Source of the DNA: Streptomyces olindensis
Lineage (GTDB): Bacteria > Actinomycetota > Actinomycetes > Streptomycetales > Streptomycetaceae
NCBI GenBank assembly: GCA_000696115.1
Contig: JJOH01000098.1
Span: 62,001 to 126,000, forward strand
Direction of reading: 5' to 3'
DNA: 64,000 nt
The notes below the pieces were generated by a model that did no database searches, was not told the origin of the DNA, and saw only the letters and a program-made list of their open reading frames with translations. The translations under genes and the position numbers were made by a program. Shown here piece after piece: positions 8,470-16,547 of this stretch; position 1 is the stretch's first letter, and each line of letters begins with the position of its first letter.

Positions 8470-8627
8470 GCGGCACAGGGCGGCGGTCGGTCGGGGCGGG
8501 GCGTGTCCCTCGAACTGCCTTGCTCAGGCCAGGGCGATCTCCAGCTGAAACACCGCGCGTCCACGCGGATGCCATGGCCGCTCAGATACCTGGGGCACGC
8601 CCCCGAGCGAGTCGATGTGCCTGTCGC

Positions 8628-9607
8628 TCATTGATCAGTCTCGAGGAGGTTTTTGAGGCTCATGACGTCCTCGTCGGTCCGGTTGCCGTGTATCTCGATC
8701 TTCGCCAGCTCGCTCTCGATCCGGGCGAACTCTTCGTATGAGGTCGAGTTCGGCGGCGTCCAAGTTCTCCTGGATGCGGTGGAGCTTGCGGGAGCCGGGG
8801 ATGGGCACGATGAAGTCCTTCTTGTGCAGCATCCAGGCCAGCGAAATCTGTGCCGGAGTGGCTCCCTTGTGGTCCGCGAAGCTGGTGAGGAGGTCCACGA
8901 GGGGCTGGTTGGCGCGAACGTTGTCCTTGTGGAAGCGGGTGATGACCCGGCGGGCGTCGTCCCCGGTGTAGATGTCGTCGGCCGAGACCATGCCGGAGAG
9001 GAAGCCGCTGGCGAGGGGGCTGAAGGGGACGAATCCGATGCCGAGTTCCTCGCAGGCGGGGATGACGTCCCGCTCTCACATGCTCCATGATCGAGTACTC
9101 GCTCTGCACGGCCGTCAGCGGAGTGATGGCGTGGGCGCGGCGGATCTGTTCCTCGGTGGCCTGGGACTGGCCCCAGCCGAGGATTTTGCGCTCGGCGATG
9201 AGTTCGCCCATGACGGCCGCGACGTCCTCCACGGGGATCGAGTCGGGCACCCGGTGCTGGTAGTACAGCTCGACGTGGTCGGTCCCGAGTCGGGCGAGGG
9301 ACGCCTCCAGGTGGGCGCGGATCTGCCGGCCGAGCTCGGTGCGGGTGTGAGAGCGGTCCAGGTAGAACTTGGTGGCGATGACGACCTGGTCGCGGATGGG
9401 CGCCGGCGCTCGGCCGACGAGGTTTTCGTTGGCACCGTCGGCGTAGACCTCCGCGGTGTCGAAGAAGGTGCACCCCAGGTCGAACGCCTTGCGGATCAGG
9501 TCGACGGCTTCAGGGTCTCTCACTGCGGGGCCGTAACCATGGCTGAAACCCATGGTGCCCAGTCCAACGGCGCAGACTTGGCGTTGGCCGAGGATCCTTG
9601 TCCTCAT
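8628..9607 (-). pseudogene. Aldo/keto reductase, two frameshifts
   Basis: The reading frame starts at ATG 9607 with an excellent ribosome site (GAAAGGAG). It shows the aldo/keto reductase N-terminus: GLGTMGFSHGYG, then DLGCTFFDTAEVYADG with catalytic Asp and Tyr, ATKFYLD, and QSEYSIM. Near 9073-9080 the family sequence jumps to a second frame (DVIPACEELGIGFVPFSPLASGF, WMLHKKDFIVPIPGSRK). Near 8737-8742 it jumps to a third (YEEFARIESELAKIEIHGN). Both shifts are of the same kind (one base extra or two missing), for example a lost AG in an AGAG run at 9073-9076. All parts together equal a normal ~320-residue enzyme, so this is a recently broken gene or two sequencing errors. Confidence 0.85.
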
Positions 9608-9781
9608 GGAGTCTCCTTTCGGTACGAGGTACGGATTCAGGTCTGGTCGGGGTGCAGGCCGATGACATAGCCGGGATGAAGATGCTCCGACCGGCCCGCA
9701 GACAGGGCTGTCGATGAGTTCCCACGACGTACGGCTCGGCGTGACGGGGGATGCCAGGCTCCTGGCACCAGTTGTCACCTA

Positions 9782-10357
9782 GAGGCCGTCCCGTACGGTG
9801 CCTACGTCGCCCAGCAGGCCGTCCAGCACTACGGCTGGCTCGGCGCGGGCGAAATGGTCCGCGGCCTCGCCCTCGCCGAGACCACCCCAGGACCGCTGAT
9901 CATGGTCGTGCAGTTCGTCGCCTTCCTCGGCGCCTACCGCGACCCCGGCGCCCTCAACCCCTGGGCCGCGGCTCTGCTCGGCGCGCTGCTCACCACATGG
10001 GTGACCTTCGTGCCCTGCTTCCTGTTCATCTTCCTCGGCGCCCCCTACATCGAGCGCCTACGCGGCAACCGCTCCGTCTCCGCCGCCCTCACCGGCATCA
10101 CGGCAGCCGTCGTCGGCGTCATCGCCAACCTCGCCGTCTACTTCGCGCTCCACACCCTGTTCACGAAGGTCGACGACCGCACCTGGGGCCCGCTGCACCT
10201 CCAGCTCCCTGACCTGTCCACCGTCCGGCCGACCACCCTGGCCATCACCCTCGCCGCCCTGGTCATGATCTTCGGACTCAAGTGGAGCGTCCTGCGCGTC
10301 CTGGGCATCTGCGCCGCTCTGGGCCTAGCCGTCGCCGGAGCCACCGCGGTCTGGTGA
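9782..10357 (+). pseudogene. chrA: Chromate transporter ChrA, C-terminal half only
   Basis: From 9785 the frame reads as the second CHR domain of a long-chain chromate ion transporter: AYVAQQAVQHYGWLGAGEM, then ETTPGPLIMVVQFVAFLGAYRDP, with several hydrophobic spans to the stop at 10357. The N-terminal half, normally over 200 residues including the first CHR domain, is absent. There is no ribosome site or sensible start at the left border; the first ATG in frame is at 9854, inside the domain. The upstream 170 bases contain nothing recognisable. It is therefore a deletion remnant rather than a functional efflux pump, although short CHR proteins do exist and work in pairs. Confidence 0.75.
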
Positions 10358-10503
10358 GGCGACATTCTCTGGAAGCCAGCCGGCACGGACAAAATGAGCG
10401 GGCGCCCGGCATGGCGCTTCGATGTGTGGCGCTGCCAGATGCGAGGACCCTCACTCGATGCCAGTCTGGTCAGAGGACTGAAAGCGATGCAGGAGGTGCG
10501 GTC

Positions 10504-10671
10504 ATGGGCGCAGAGGGGATGAGGCAGCGAGCCAAGGACATGGCTGAGAGGTTGCTGCAGAAGGGCCAGGGTGGGCAGAGCAGCAAGTCGCGACACAGGA
10601 GCGAAGGGCGCGGCAAGCGCATCGAGGAGCAGATGAAGAAGCTCCAGGAGCGGCGGCACCGGCATCGGTGA
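10504..10671 (+). CDS. Small basic protein, function unknown
   Basis: This is a 55-residue, very Lys/Arg/Gln-rich protein with no membrane span or Cys. The ATG at 10504 is preceded by GGAGG at a spacing of about seven bases, which is the main reason for calling it. The sequence is predicted to be helical and partly disordered (AEGMRQRAKDMAERLLQK). I do not recognise the family. It stands just outside the PspA/LEA-like cluster, whose proteins have similar low-complexity helical composition, so a role in the same stress response is possible but unproven. Confidence 0.55.
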   Translation: MGAEGMRQRAKDMAERLLQKGQGGQSSKSRHRSEGRGKRIEEQMKKLQERRHRHR

Positions 10672-10955
10672 CCGCTGGTCCGGCCGCGGGTGCCGGCCCG
10701 ACGTGTTGAACACGCTCAGCGGTTTCGACGTGCACGCGCGAGTGCGGACATGACTGTCGCGCATCCCCGAGCACCGCCCTGCAACAGCCCTTCCCGCTCG
10801 ACGTCCCGGCCGACCAGGCCAGCGCAGGAATCGCCGCAGAGCCCGCTGGCACAGACCAAGGGTGCGAGCACCTGCTGCCTTGGGATACGCCTGACTGCAC
10901 GGGCCTCATCCGCGCCACCGAGTTTTTCGGCTCCGACCACCTCCCGGCCGTGGGA

Positions 10956-11234
10956 TCACCCCGGGATCAGGCCCTCGTCGGTCAGCAGCGCCTGTACGTC
11001 GGTCAGGCTGGCATCCGAGTCGGGGAGCACCAGGTCGGACGGAGTGATCGCTTCGTCCGGCAGCGGGGTGCCCAGGCGGCGCACGGTATCGAGGAGGGCG
11101 TGCAGCGCGGTGCGGAAGGCTGCCTCGTCGTCGGCGTCGGCCGCGGACTGCAGGGCCGAGTCGGGCTTGTTGAGCTCGTCGAGGCGGGCATCGGTGACGG
11201 CGTACTGGCCCTCGCCGAGAATCCGGATGATCAT
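10956..11234 (-). CDS. pspAA: PspA-associated protein PspAA
   Basis: This 92-residue soluble protein begins MIIRILGEGQYAV and continues with LDELNKPDSAL, the pattern of actinobacterial PspA-associated protein PspAA, which is encoded right after PspA. Its ATG at 11234 overlaps the TGA of the pspA gene (ATGA), giving strict co-translation. The PspA system guards membrane integrity and proton motive force under envelope stress; PspAA is thought to be a partner in this branch. The length is normal for the family. It is the last gene of the two-gene operon. Confidence 0.85.
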   Translation of the reverse strand: MIIRILGEGQYAVTDARLDELNKPDSALQSAADADDEAAFRTALHALLDTVRRLGTPLPDEAITPSDLVLPDSDASLTDVQALLTDEGLIPG

Positions 11235-12004
11235 GGCGTCTCCTGTTCCCTCGAGCGGCCGGGGCTGCCGCCTTCCACGGCCGCCGGACGGGCGGCGGAT
11301 GCGGGGAGTTGGGCCTTCATCCGAGCCAGCTCCTGCTCGATTTCGGTGCCGGAGCTGAGGGCCTCCAGTTCTGCCTGGATGTCGTCGCGGCCGGCGGGAA
11401 GGGTCGCGTCCGCGAGGACCCCGGAGTCGATCAGCTCGTCCAGGGCGCCGGCGCGCGCCTGCATCTGCTCGGTCTTGTCCTGGGCGCGCTGCATGGCCAG
11501 GCCGACGTCGCCCAGCTCTTCACTGATGCCGGTGACGGCCTCGGTGATGCGGGTCTGGGCCTCCGCCGCGGTGTAGGTGGCCTTCATGGTCTCCTTGCGG
11601 GTACGGAAGGTGTCCACTTTGGCCTGCAGGCGCTGCGAGGCGACGGTGAGCTTGTCCTCGTCGGCCTGCAATGCTGCCTGCTGGCTCTGCAGATCGTTGA
11701 GCTGGGAGGTCACCGCGCTGCGCCGGGTCAGCGCCTCGCGGGCGAGGTCCTCGCGGCCTGCGGCCAGTGCCTGCTGTGCTTGGGTCTGCAGTTTCCCGGC
11801 GTACTGCTGTAGCTGTACCAGCTGCAGATCCATCCGCTTGCGGCTGGTGGCCACATCCGCCACCCCGCGCCGCACCTTGCGCAGCAGCTCCAGTTGCTGG
11901 GTGTAGGAGTAGTCCAGCACCTCACGTGGATCCTCGGCCCGGTCCAGAGCCCGGTTCGCCTTGCTCCGGAACAGCAGGGTGACGCGGTCGGCGATGCTGC
12001 TCAC
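11231..12004 (-). CDS. pspA: PspA/IM30 (ESCRT-III-like) envelope stress protein
   Basis: The 257-residue product is almost entirely helical coiled coil (residues about 25-225). It opens with SSIADRVTLLFRSKANRALDRAEDP, the amphipathic helix and first coil of PspA/IM30, and includes YTQQLELLRKVRRGVADV. PspA-family proteins polymerise on the inner membrane face and repair or stabilise it. The GTG at 12004 is chosen because AGGAGG lies eight bases upstream and the family N-terminus begins exactly there; a longer open frame upstream is not protein-like. The C-terminal ~35 residues are Pro/Ala-rich and disordered. It is coupled to pspAA and lies divergent to the LEA-like stress cluster. Confidence 0.92.
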   Translation of the reverse strand: MSSIADRVTLLFRSKANRALDRAEDPREVLDYSYTQQLELLRKVRRGVADVATSRKRMDLQLVQLQQYAGKLQTQAQQALAAGREDLAREALTRRSAVTSQLNDLQSQQAALQADEDKLTVASQRLQAKVDTFRTRKETMKATYTAAEAQTRITEAVTGISEELGDVGLAMQRAQDKTEQMQARAGALDELIDSGVLADATLPAGRDDIQAELEALSSGTEIEQELARMKAQLPASAARPAAVEGGSPGRSREQETP

Positions 12005-12491
12005 AGCCCCGCCTCCTCTCCTCGGACAGAGGCGTACACCTTCAGGCTCCGCCCGGCGGTGGTGTGCCGCAAACCCGACTGCGGCGATCCGGGCCGCGGC
12101 CCGGGCGGTGCCCCTTCCCGTACATCCGCCTGAACCTGTGAGCGAGGAGGCCCGGCTGCGCATTGTCGGCACCCACCGGAACCAAGACCTGCGCAGTAGT
12201 CCAGCGCACCGAGGTTGTGGCAGGTCAGGCAATGCGGAGATACCGACCGGGTGACGGGGTCACCAACTGGGCAGATTTAACCCGATTTACGACTTTTTGC
12301 TGTTTCGCCGATCGAGTGAGGGTTAGCCGAGGAGGGGAGAGAGGGCCGCACAGTGCCAGGGGCAGGCGGCTTCAGTCTCGGCGTCAGCAGGGGTGGAGCG
12401 TGGTGGGGCGTGTATCGATGCCGCGGACAGTCAGGGTTCTTGACCAGATCCATGGGCGGTGTGCCCGAGAGAAGGGGAGAAGGAGGGACTC
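12005..12491. other. 487-base intergenic region between pspA and the LEA-like cluster
   Basis: No convincing gene is seen. The segment holds the promoters for pspA (minus) and the stress-like cluster (plus). An AT-richer patch at about 12270-12305 stands out, immediately before a candidate stress-sigma-factor promoter at 12302. The open frames here lack ribosome sites and protein-like composition. Confidence 0.6.
12302..12325 (+). promoter_or_regulatory. Candidate SigB-type stress promoter
   Basis: GTTT at 12302-12305 is followed after exactly 14 bases by GGGTTA at 12320-12325. Actinobacterial SigB-like promoters read GTTT, 14 to 16 bases, GGGTAT or similar. It points toward the LEA-like/holin/DUF3618 genes starting at 12492, leaving a leader of about 160 bases. 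One base of the -10 hexamer deviates from the consensus. Confidence 0.45.
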
Positions 12492-13097
12492 ATGGGTGAC
12501 ATGGCGAGAGAGGGTGCCGGGCGTGCTCAGCAGGCCGGGCAGACAGCGAAGCAGGAGGCGTCGGCGACGGCCGACCGGGCCAGGCAGGCGGCAGGTGAGG
12601 TCGCCGGTACGGTCACCGAGCAGGCAAAGGCCGTAACCGGTGAAGCCCGGGAACAGGCCGGAGCGGCAACTCGTGAGCTGCGGGGTCGGGTCACCGAGCA
12701 GGCCGAGAGCCAGACCAAGCGTGGGGCGCAGGCCCTGCGGCAGTGGGCGGACGACCTGTCCGGTCTTGCGGACAAGGCAGACGGTGATTCCCCCGCGAAG
12801 ACCCTTGTGGCGCAGGTGGCCGACCGCGGTCACCGTGCCGCCGACTACCTGGACAAGCAGGGCGCGGAAGGCTTGGTCCAGGATCTGCAGGGCTTCGCTC
12901 GACGGCGGCCGGGCGCCTTCCTGGGCGCGGCGGCGCTGGCCGGGTTGGTCGTCGGGCGGCTTGCCAAGGCCGGCAGCAAGGCCGACGGCTCCCGTCCAGG
13001 CCCGTCGGCGCTGCCCCCGTCTCCGAGTGAGCGGACGAGTCAGCAGAGCTTGCCTGCAACGGGCGTGCCACCGGAGCTTCCTGGCCGGGGGGTTTGA
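12492..13097 (+). CDS. LEA-like repeat protein with C-terminal membrane segment
   Basis: This is a 201-residue protein with an Ala/Gln/Glu/Lys/Thr-rich N-terminal half of degenerate 11-residue-like repeats (QTAKQEASATADRARQ, VTEQAKAVTGEAREQ), as in LEA and apolipoprotein-like stress proteins. A helical middle section is followed by a hydrophobic glycine-rich span, GAFLGAAALAGLVVGRLA (about 147-164), and a disordered tail. AGGAGG at 12481 supports the ATG at 12492. The gene is first in a run with a holin-X protein and a DUF3618 protein, a common actinobacterial trio. It likely protects or stiffens the membrane under stress; the exact role is unknown. Confidence 0.75.
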   Translation: MGDMAREGAGRAQQAGQTAKQEASATADRARQAAGEVAGTVTEQAKAVTGEAREQAGAATRELRGRVTEQAESQTKRGAQALRQWADDLSGLADKADGDSPAKTLVAQVADRGHRAADYLDKQGAEGLVQDLQGFARRRPGAFLGAAALAGLVVGRLAKAGSKADGSRPGPSALPPSPSERTSQQSLPATGVPPELPGRGV

Positions 13098-13098
13098 G

Positions 13099-13524
13099 AT
13101 GTCGTCGGTTTCGCCGCAGTCCCCGCGGCCAGGGGGCCAGGTCGGCCAGGACAGCTCGGTGGGTGAGCTGCTGTCGACGGTGGCGTCGGACGTGCAGCAG
13201 TTGTTCCGGCAGGAGGTGAAGCTGGCCAAGGCCGAGGTTCAGGAGGAGGCCACCAAGGCGGGCAAGGCCGCCGGGATGTTCGGCGGTGCCGGGTTCGCCG
13301 GCTACATGGTGGCCGTTTTCGTGTCGCTGGCGGCGATGTTCGCCCTGGGCAACGTCATGGACCTGGGCTGGGCCGCGCTGATCGTCACTGCGGTGTGGGC
13401 GGTGATCGGTGCCGTTCTGTACCGCAGGGGCCGTGACCGCATGCGGACCGTATCGCCGAAGCCGGAACAGACCATGGAGACACTGAAGGAGGACGCGCAA
13501 TGGGCACGGCACCCGACCAGGTAA
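13099..13524 (+). CDS. Actinobacterial holin-X family membrane protein
   Basis: The 141-residue product has a helical N-terminus (LLSTVASDVQQLFRQEVKLAKAEV, residues ~26-49) and two membrane spans (about 65-90 and 97-116) separated by a short turn, then a basic tail. This is the layout of the putative actinobacterial holin-X/superfamily III proteins. Despite the name, chromosomal copies next to DUF3618 genes are not phage genes. It starts two bases after the preceding stop. Its end overlaps the next gene by 25 bases, so the three proteins are co-expressed. Confidence 0.8.
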   Translation: MSSVSPQSPRPGGQVGQDSSVGELLSTVASDVQQLFRQEVKLAKAEVQEEATKAGKAAGMFGGAGFAGYMVAVFVSLAAMFALGNVMDLGWAALIVTAVWAVIGAVLYRRGRDRMRTVSPKPEQTMETLKEDAQWARHPTR

Positions 13525-14207
13525 GGGCCGATATCGAAAGAACCCGGGAACGACTGTCCGAGGACGTCTCCCGGCTGGCGGACCGCACCCGGCCGCGCCA
13601 GATGGCACGGCGTCGCGCCCGGCGGGTCCGCGGCGCGCTGTCCGGGATGAGGGAGCGGGTGATGGGCACAGCCTCCGACGTGACCGGTCAGGCCGCCGAC
13701 CGGACACGGCAGGCCACCCAGTCGGTTCAGGAGACCACCGGGCAGGCCACGGACACCGCCCGCGAGGCGGCCGGTGAGGTCACGGACACCGCCCGTCAGG
13801 CCGCCCAGCAGGCGGGGGAAGCCGTACGGCAGGCCCCCGACCAGGCGATGCGGCAGACCCAGGGCAATCCGCTGGCGGCCGGTCTGATCGCCTTCGGCGC
13901 CGGCCTGCTGACCGCATCGCTCCTGCCCACCTCCGAGGCCGAACAGCAGGCCGCGACCCGCCTCGCCGACCGGGCCGGCGAGGCGGTCGAACCCGTCAAG
14001 CAGGCAGCAGTGGAGTCGGCCCAGCAGCTCAAGCAGGACGCGACCCAGGCCGGCCGACAGGCGGCTGAAGAGGTCAAGGACACCGCCGCCGAGGCCGCCC
14101 GCAGCACGGCGGAACAGGCCAAGGACCAAGCCGGGCAGGTCACCGACCAGGCCCGCCAGTCCGCACAGACCACAGCCGACGAAGCACGCAAGCAGACCGA
14201 ACCGTAG
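13500..14207 (+). CDS. DUF3618 protein with LEA-like repeats
   Basis: This 235-residue protein starts with the DUF3618 segment (PDQVRADIERTRERLSEDVSRLADRT, about 5-30), followed by repeated Ala/Gln/Thr helices such as QATDTAREAAGEVTDTARQAAQQA. A single hydrophobic stretch, GNPLAAGLIAFGAGLLTASLLP (about 121-142), follows, then a second LEA-like half. The composition resembles the protein encoded two genes upstream. GGAGG lies eight bases before ATG 13500, within the holin-X gene. The function is unknown; membrane-tethered stress protein is the best reading. Confidence 0.82.
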   Translation: MGTAPDQVRADIERTRERLSEDVSRLADRTRPRQMARRRARRVRGALSGMRERVMGTASDVTGQAADRTRQATQSVQETTGQATDTAREAAGEVTDTARQAAQQAGEAVRQAPDQAMRQTQGNPLAAGLIAFGAGLLTASLLPTSEAEQQAATRLADRAGEAVEPVKQAAVESAQQLKQDATQAGRQAAEEVKDTAAEAARSTAEQAKDQAGQVTDQARQSAQTTADEARKQTEP

Positions 14208-14242
14208 AACACCGCCCTTGTCCTTCTTTGGAGGCGATCGGA

Positions 14243-14743
14243 ATGACGTCACCCAGTTCCGGGTCGACGATGGAAACCCATCCCGACCTTGTCGAAATGC
14301 GCCAGCGCCACGCGCTGGCCGAGCGCGCCGCCACGACCCCGCGGGCGCAAGCGATCGAGGCGATGGCGCTGCTGACGGGCCTCTACCTCGCGGCCTCCCC
14401 CTGGATCGCGGGGTTCCCCGGCGGCACCTTCTCCCGGCTGGCCATCACCAACCTGATCACGGGAATCGGCTATGCGCTGCTCATGAGCGGCGGCTTCGGC
14501 CGTGCCTACGACCGCACGCACAGCATGGCGTGGGCCGCGTGCGCCCTGGGCGCGTGGACGATCATCGCGCCGTGGGTGGTGGCAGGCAATGTCGACACCA
14601 CACGGACCGTCGTCAACAACGTCATCACCGGGATCATCGCGCTGCTGCTGGCCCTGGCCGCAAGCGCAGGAGCCCGCCAGAGCACCGGACGCGGTGATCA
14701 AGGCGCCTACGGGGGCGCATACGGCGGCGGTGTCGGCCGCTGA
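14243..14743 (+). CDS. SPW-repeat membrane protein
   Basis: This 166-residue membrane protein has four predicted spans arranged as two SPW repeats: ASPWIAGF in the first pair and IIAPWVVAG in the second. Proteins with SPW repeats are small integral membrane proteins of unknown activity found mostly in actinobacteria and proteobacteria. GGAGG at 14230-14234 lies eight bases before ATG 14243, which fixes the start. The short Gly/Tyr-rich tail is typical. It continues the stress-type gene run. Confidence 0.82.
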   Translation: MTSPSSGSTMETHPDLVEMRQRHALAERAATTPRAQAIEAMALLTGLYLAASPWIAGFPGGTFSRLAITNLITGIGYALLMSGGFGRAYDRTHSMAWAACALGAWTIIAPWVVAGNVDTTRTVVNNVITGIIALLLALAASAGARQSTGRGDQGAYGGAYGGGVGR

Positions 14744-14803
14744 CCGAGCCGGTATGCGAGTCGTGCGGGGCGATAGACCGGTTATGACCGAAGGAGAACT
14801 GAG

Positions 14804-15493
14804 ATGATCACCCGAGAGCAGATACCCGCCGTGCTGGACCACCCGGTCTACGACTCGAGCGGGAGCAAGATCGGCGACGCCAGGCATGTCTTCTTCGACG
14901 ATGTCACTGGCGAACCGGAATGGGTCAGCGTGAAGACCGGCCTGTTCGGCACCAGCGAGTCGTTCGTCCCCATCCACGACGCCAGCGTGGTCGAGGACCA
15001 TCTTGAGGTGCCGTACGCCAAGAACCAGGTCAAGGACGCGCCCAACGTCGACGTCGATGCCGGCGGTCACCTGTCCGAGCACGAAGAGCACCGCCTGTAC
15101 GAGTACTACGGCATCGACTGGGACGCCGCCTGGCAGCAGGCCGCCCAGCCCACTGCGGACACGGCACAGGCGCGCACAGCCGACGAGGCGATGACCCGCT
15201 CCGAGGAGGAGATGCACGTCGGCACCGAACGCCGTGAGGCCGGCCGCCGCTGCCGCAGGGGCGGCCCTGGGTCGGCGGTCAGGCGCTCGCCGACCGGGTA
15301 CCCCGCCACGGTGGTGCGATCGGGCTCAGGACCTCCTGCCTCCGATGCACGACCGCAGGCGCCTACCGACCGTAGGCGTCCCGCCGAGGCAGGGGTCCGA
15401 CGTCGGAGTGCCGGCCTGGCCGGACGGCGGCGTGACGCTGTCCCGGTCCGGGACCGGATCGGGCGGCGAGTGCGTCGGCGACCGCTCCGGTGA
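14804..15493 (+). CDS. PRC-barrel protein with lost DUF2382 C-terminus
   Basis: AAGGAG precedes ATG 14804. Residues 1-110 form a PRC-barrel: VLDHPVYDSSGSKIGDARHVFFDD, then EWVSVKTGLFGTSESFVPI and PYAKNQVKDAPNVD. Next comes the usual acidic linker ending SEEEMHVGTERREAGR. In this family that phrase opens a DUF2382 domain, but here, at about 15240, the sequence changes abruptly to an Arg/Gly/Pro-rich tail that overlaps a gene on the other strand. So the true homologous part is 14804 to about 15240, and the remaining ~85 residues are read-through past a deletion junction. The protein may still fold as a bare PRC-barrel. Confidence 0.75.
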   Translation: MITREQIPAVLDHPVYDSSGSKIGDARHVFFDDVTGEPEWVSVKTGLFGTSESFVPIHDASVVEDHLEVPYAKNQVKDAPNVDVDAGGHLSEHEEHRLYEYYGIDWDAAWQQAAQPTADTAQARTADEAMTRSEEEMHVGTERREAGRRCRRGGPGSAVRRSPTGYPATVVRSGSGPPASDARPQAPTDRRRPAEAGVRRRSAGLAGRRRDAVPVRDRIGRRVRRRPLR

Positions 15494-15923
15494 CGAAGGC
15501 GTAGACGGCCTTGTGCAGCACGTCCACCGTCAGTTCGGTGCGGGGCCAGGTGGACGGTGGGGCGCCCACACCCGTGGCGTTCTCCAGAATCTGGTCGTTG
15601 GTGAGGCGGACCACGGTGAACTTCGCCGAGGCCAACGGTCCTCGCAGTCCGGCATGGGCCATGACCGAGCGCAGGACGCCGAGGAGGGCGGCCTGGCCGA
15701 AGTGCATGGTCCAGTTGACCGGCAGCGGCTGTCTGCCGGGGCTATCGGGCATGCCGGTGAGGCGTTCGAGGACCCGCCCGGGAACATGAGAGTCGGGTCG
15801 GCCGGTGACTGCCTGCTCGATTTTCTCGCCGAGCGTCATCACCACGCCTCCGGCCGTGCCGGCCAGCAGTCCCTGCCACAGTGCGCGCGTGATCATGCCC
15901 TGCCGGGTACCCGGCGCGTACAT
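15363..15923 (-). CDS. Hypothetical membrane-associated protein, possibly truncated at its C-terminus
   Basis: This is a 186-residue protein with hydrophobic helices near the N-terminus (ALWQGLLAGTAGGVVMTLGEKI, about 14-35), in the middle (FGQAALLGVLRSVMA), and near residue 140 (KAVYAFVTGAVADAL). It resembles small actinobacterial membrane proteins of unknown function; I cannot name the family safely. Starts at 15923 or 15896 (MITRALW) are both possible. The last ~35 residues are low-complexity and lie over the junction that destroyed the PRC-barrel gene, so this end may also be read-through. Confidence 0.6.
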   Translation of the reverse strand: MYAPGTRQGMITRALWQGLLAGTAGGVVMTLGEKIEQAVTGRPDSHVPGRVLERLTGMPDSPGRQPLPVNWTMHFGQAALLGVLRSVMAHAGLRGPLASAKFTVVRLTNDQILENATGVGAPPSTWPRTELTVDVLHKAVYAFVTGAVADALAARSGPGPGQRHAAVRPGRHSDVGPLPRRDAYGR

Positions 15924-16055
15924 CTTTCACCCATCCGAGCGGACTGCACCGCGCCAGTGACTCACCAGCACCCCGGACGAATGCCCTGGGCCAGTTCACG
16001 GGGGTCAGATGGAAGGTCGACAGGAAGTAGCCCGGCAGGAAGGCGAGGCTCCGCC

Positions 16056-16547
16056 ATGAGCGATGCAGTTCCTCCGCAGCCCGCCTCCGGGCCGCGTCCA
16101 CAGCGCCGGAGGTCTCTGGCCGTGTGCGCCCTGATCGGCGTGGCCGTGATGGCCGCTGTGGATGAGATCGTCTTCCACCAGCTCCTGGGCTGGCACCACT
16201 TCTACGACCGTTCCACCAGCAGCGTTGGCCTGCTTTCCGACGGCCTTCTGCACACCGCTGAGCTGCTGGCCCTGGTCGCCGGATTCTTTCTCTACGCCGA
16301 CCTGCGCCGCCGACGGGCCCTGGCCGCCGCCCACGCGTGGGCGGGGTTCTTCCTGGGCCTGGGCGCCTTCCAGCTCTTCGACGGGATCGTCGACCACAAG
16401 CTGCTGCGCCTGCACCAGATCCGCTACGGGGTGGACGTCACCCCGTACGACTGGGCATGGAACATCGGCGGCCTCGTTCTGCTGCTCATCGGCTGCACCC
16501 TCGCCGTCCGCGCGGCCCGCCGCACCCGGACGGAGCCGACAGCGTGA
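16056..16547 (+). CDS. DUF2243 membrane protein
   Basis: This 163-residue protein with four membrane spans carries the DUF2243 pattern: AAVDEIVFHQLLGWHHFYDR (about 28-47), and later FDGIVDHKLLRLHQIRYGV with conserved Asp and His that look like metal or heme ligands. It is fused by a GTGA overlap to the ctaG gene, the usual arrangement of these two families. A role in copper or cytochrome oxidase assembly is suggested by the neighbour. The start ATG 16056 is inferred from the family-like N-terminus. Confidence 0.85.
   Translation: MSDAVPPQPASGPRPQRRRSLAVCALIGVAVMAAVDEIVFHQLLGWHHFYDRSTSSVGLLSDGLLHTAELLALVAGFFLYADLRRRRALAAAHAWAGFFLGLGAFQLFDGIVDHKLLRLHQIRYGVDVTPYDWAWNIGGLVLLLIGCTLAVRAARRTRTEPTA

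Noticed and set aside
10672..10955. Open frames between the small basic gene and pspAA
   Set aside because: Composition is Arg/Ser/Pro-rich noise without ribosome sites; no gene supported.
13099..13524. Prophage lysis module, suggested by the holin-like gene
   Set aside because: There are no endolysin, structural or phage genes around. Holin-X proteins next to DUF3618 genes are a chromosomal actinobacterial family.
12492..14207. Repeats in the LEA-like genes as a CRISPR or minisatellite
   Set aside because: The repeats are degenerate protein-level helices, not identical DNA repeats with spacers.
15930..16050. Possible remnant gene on the minus strand (LPGYFLSTFHLTPVNWP-like stretch)
   Set aside because: Only about 25 residues look protein-like. 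No start, stop or family could be assigned.
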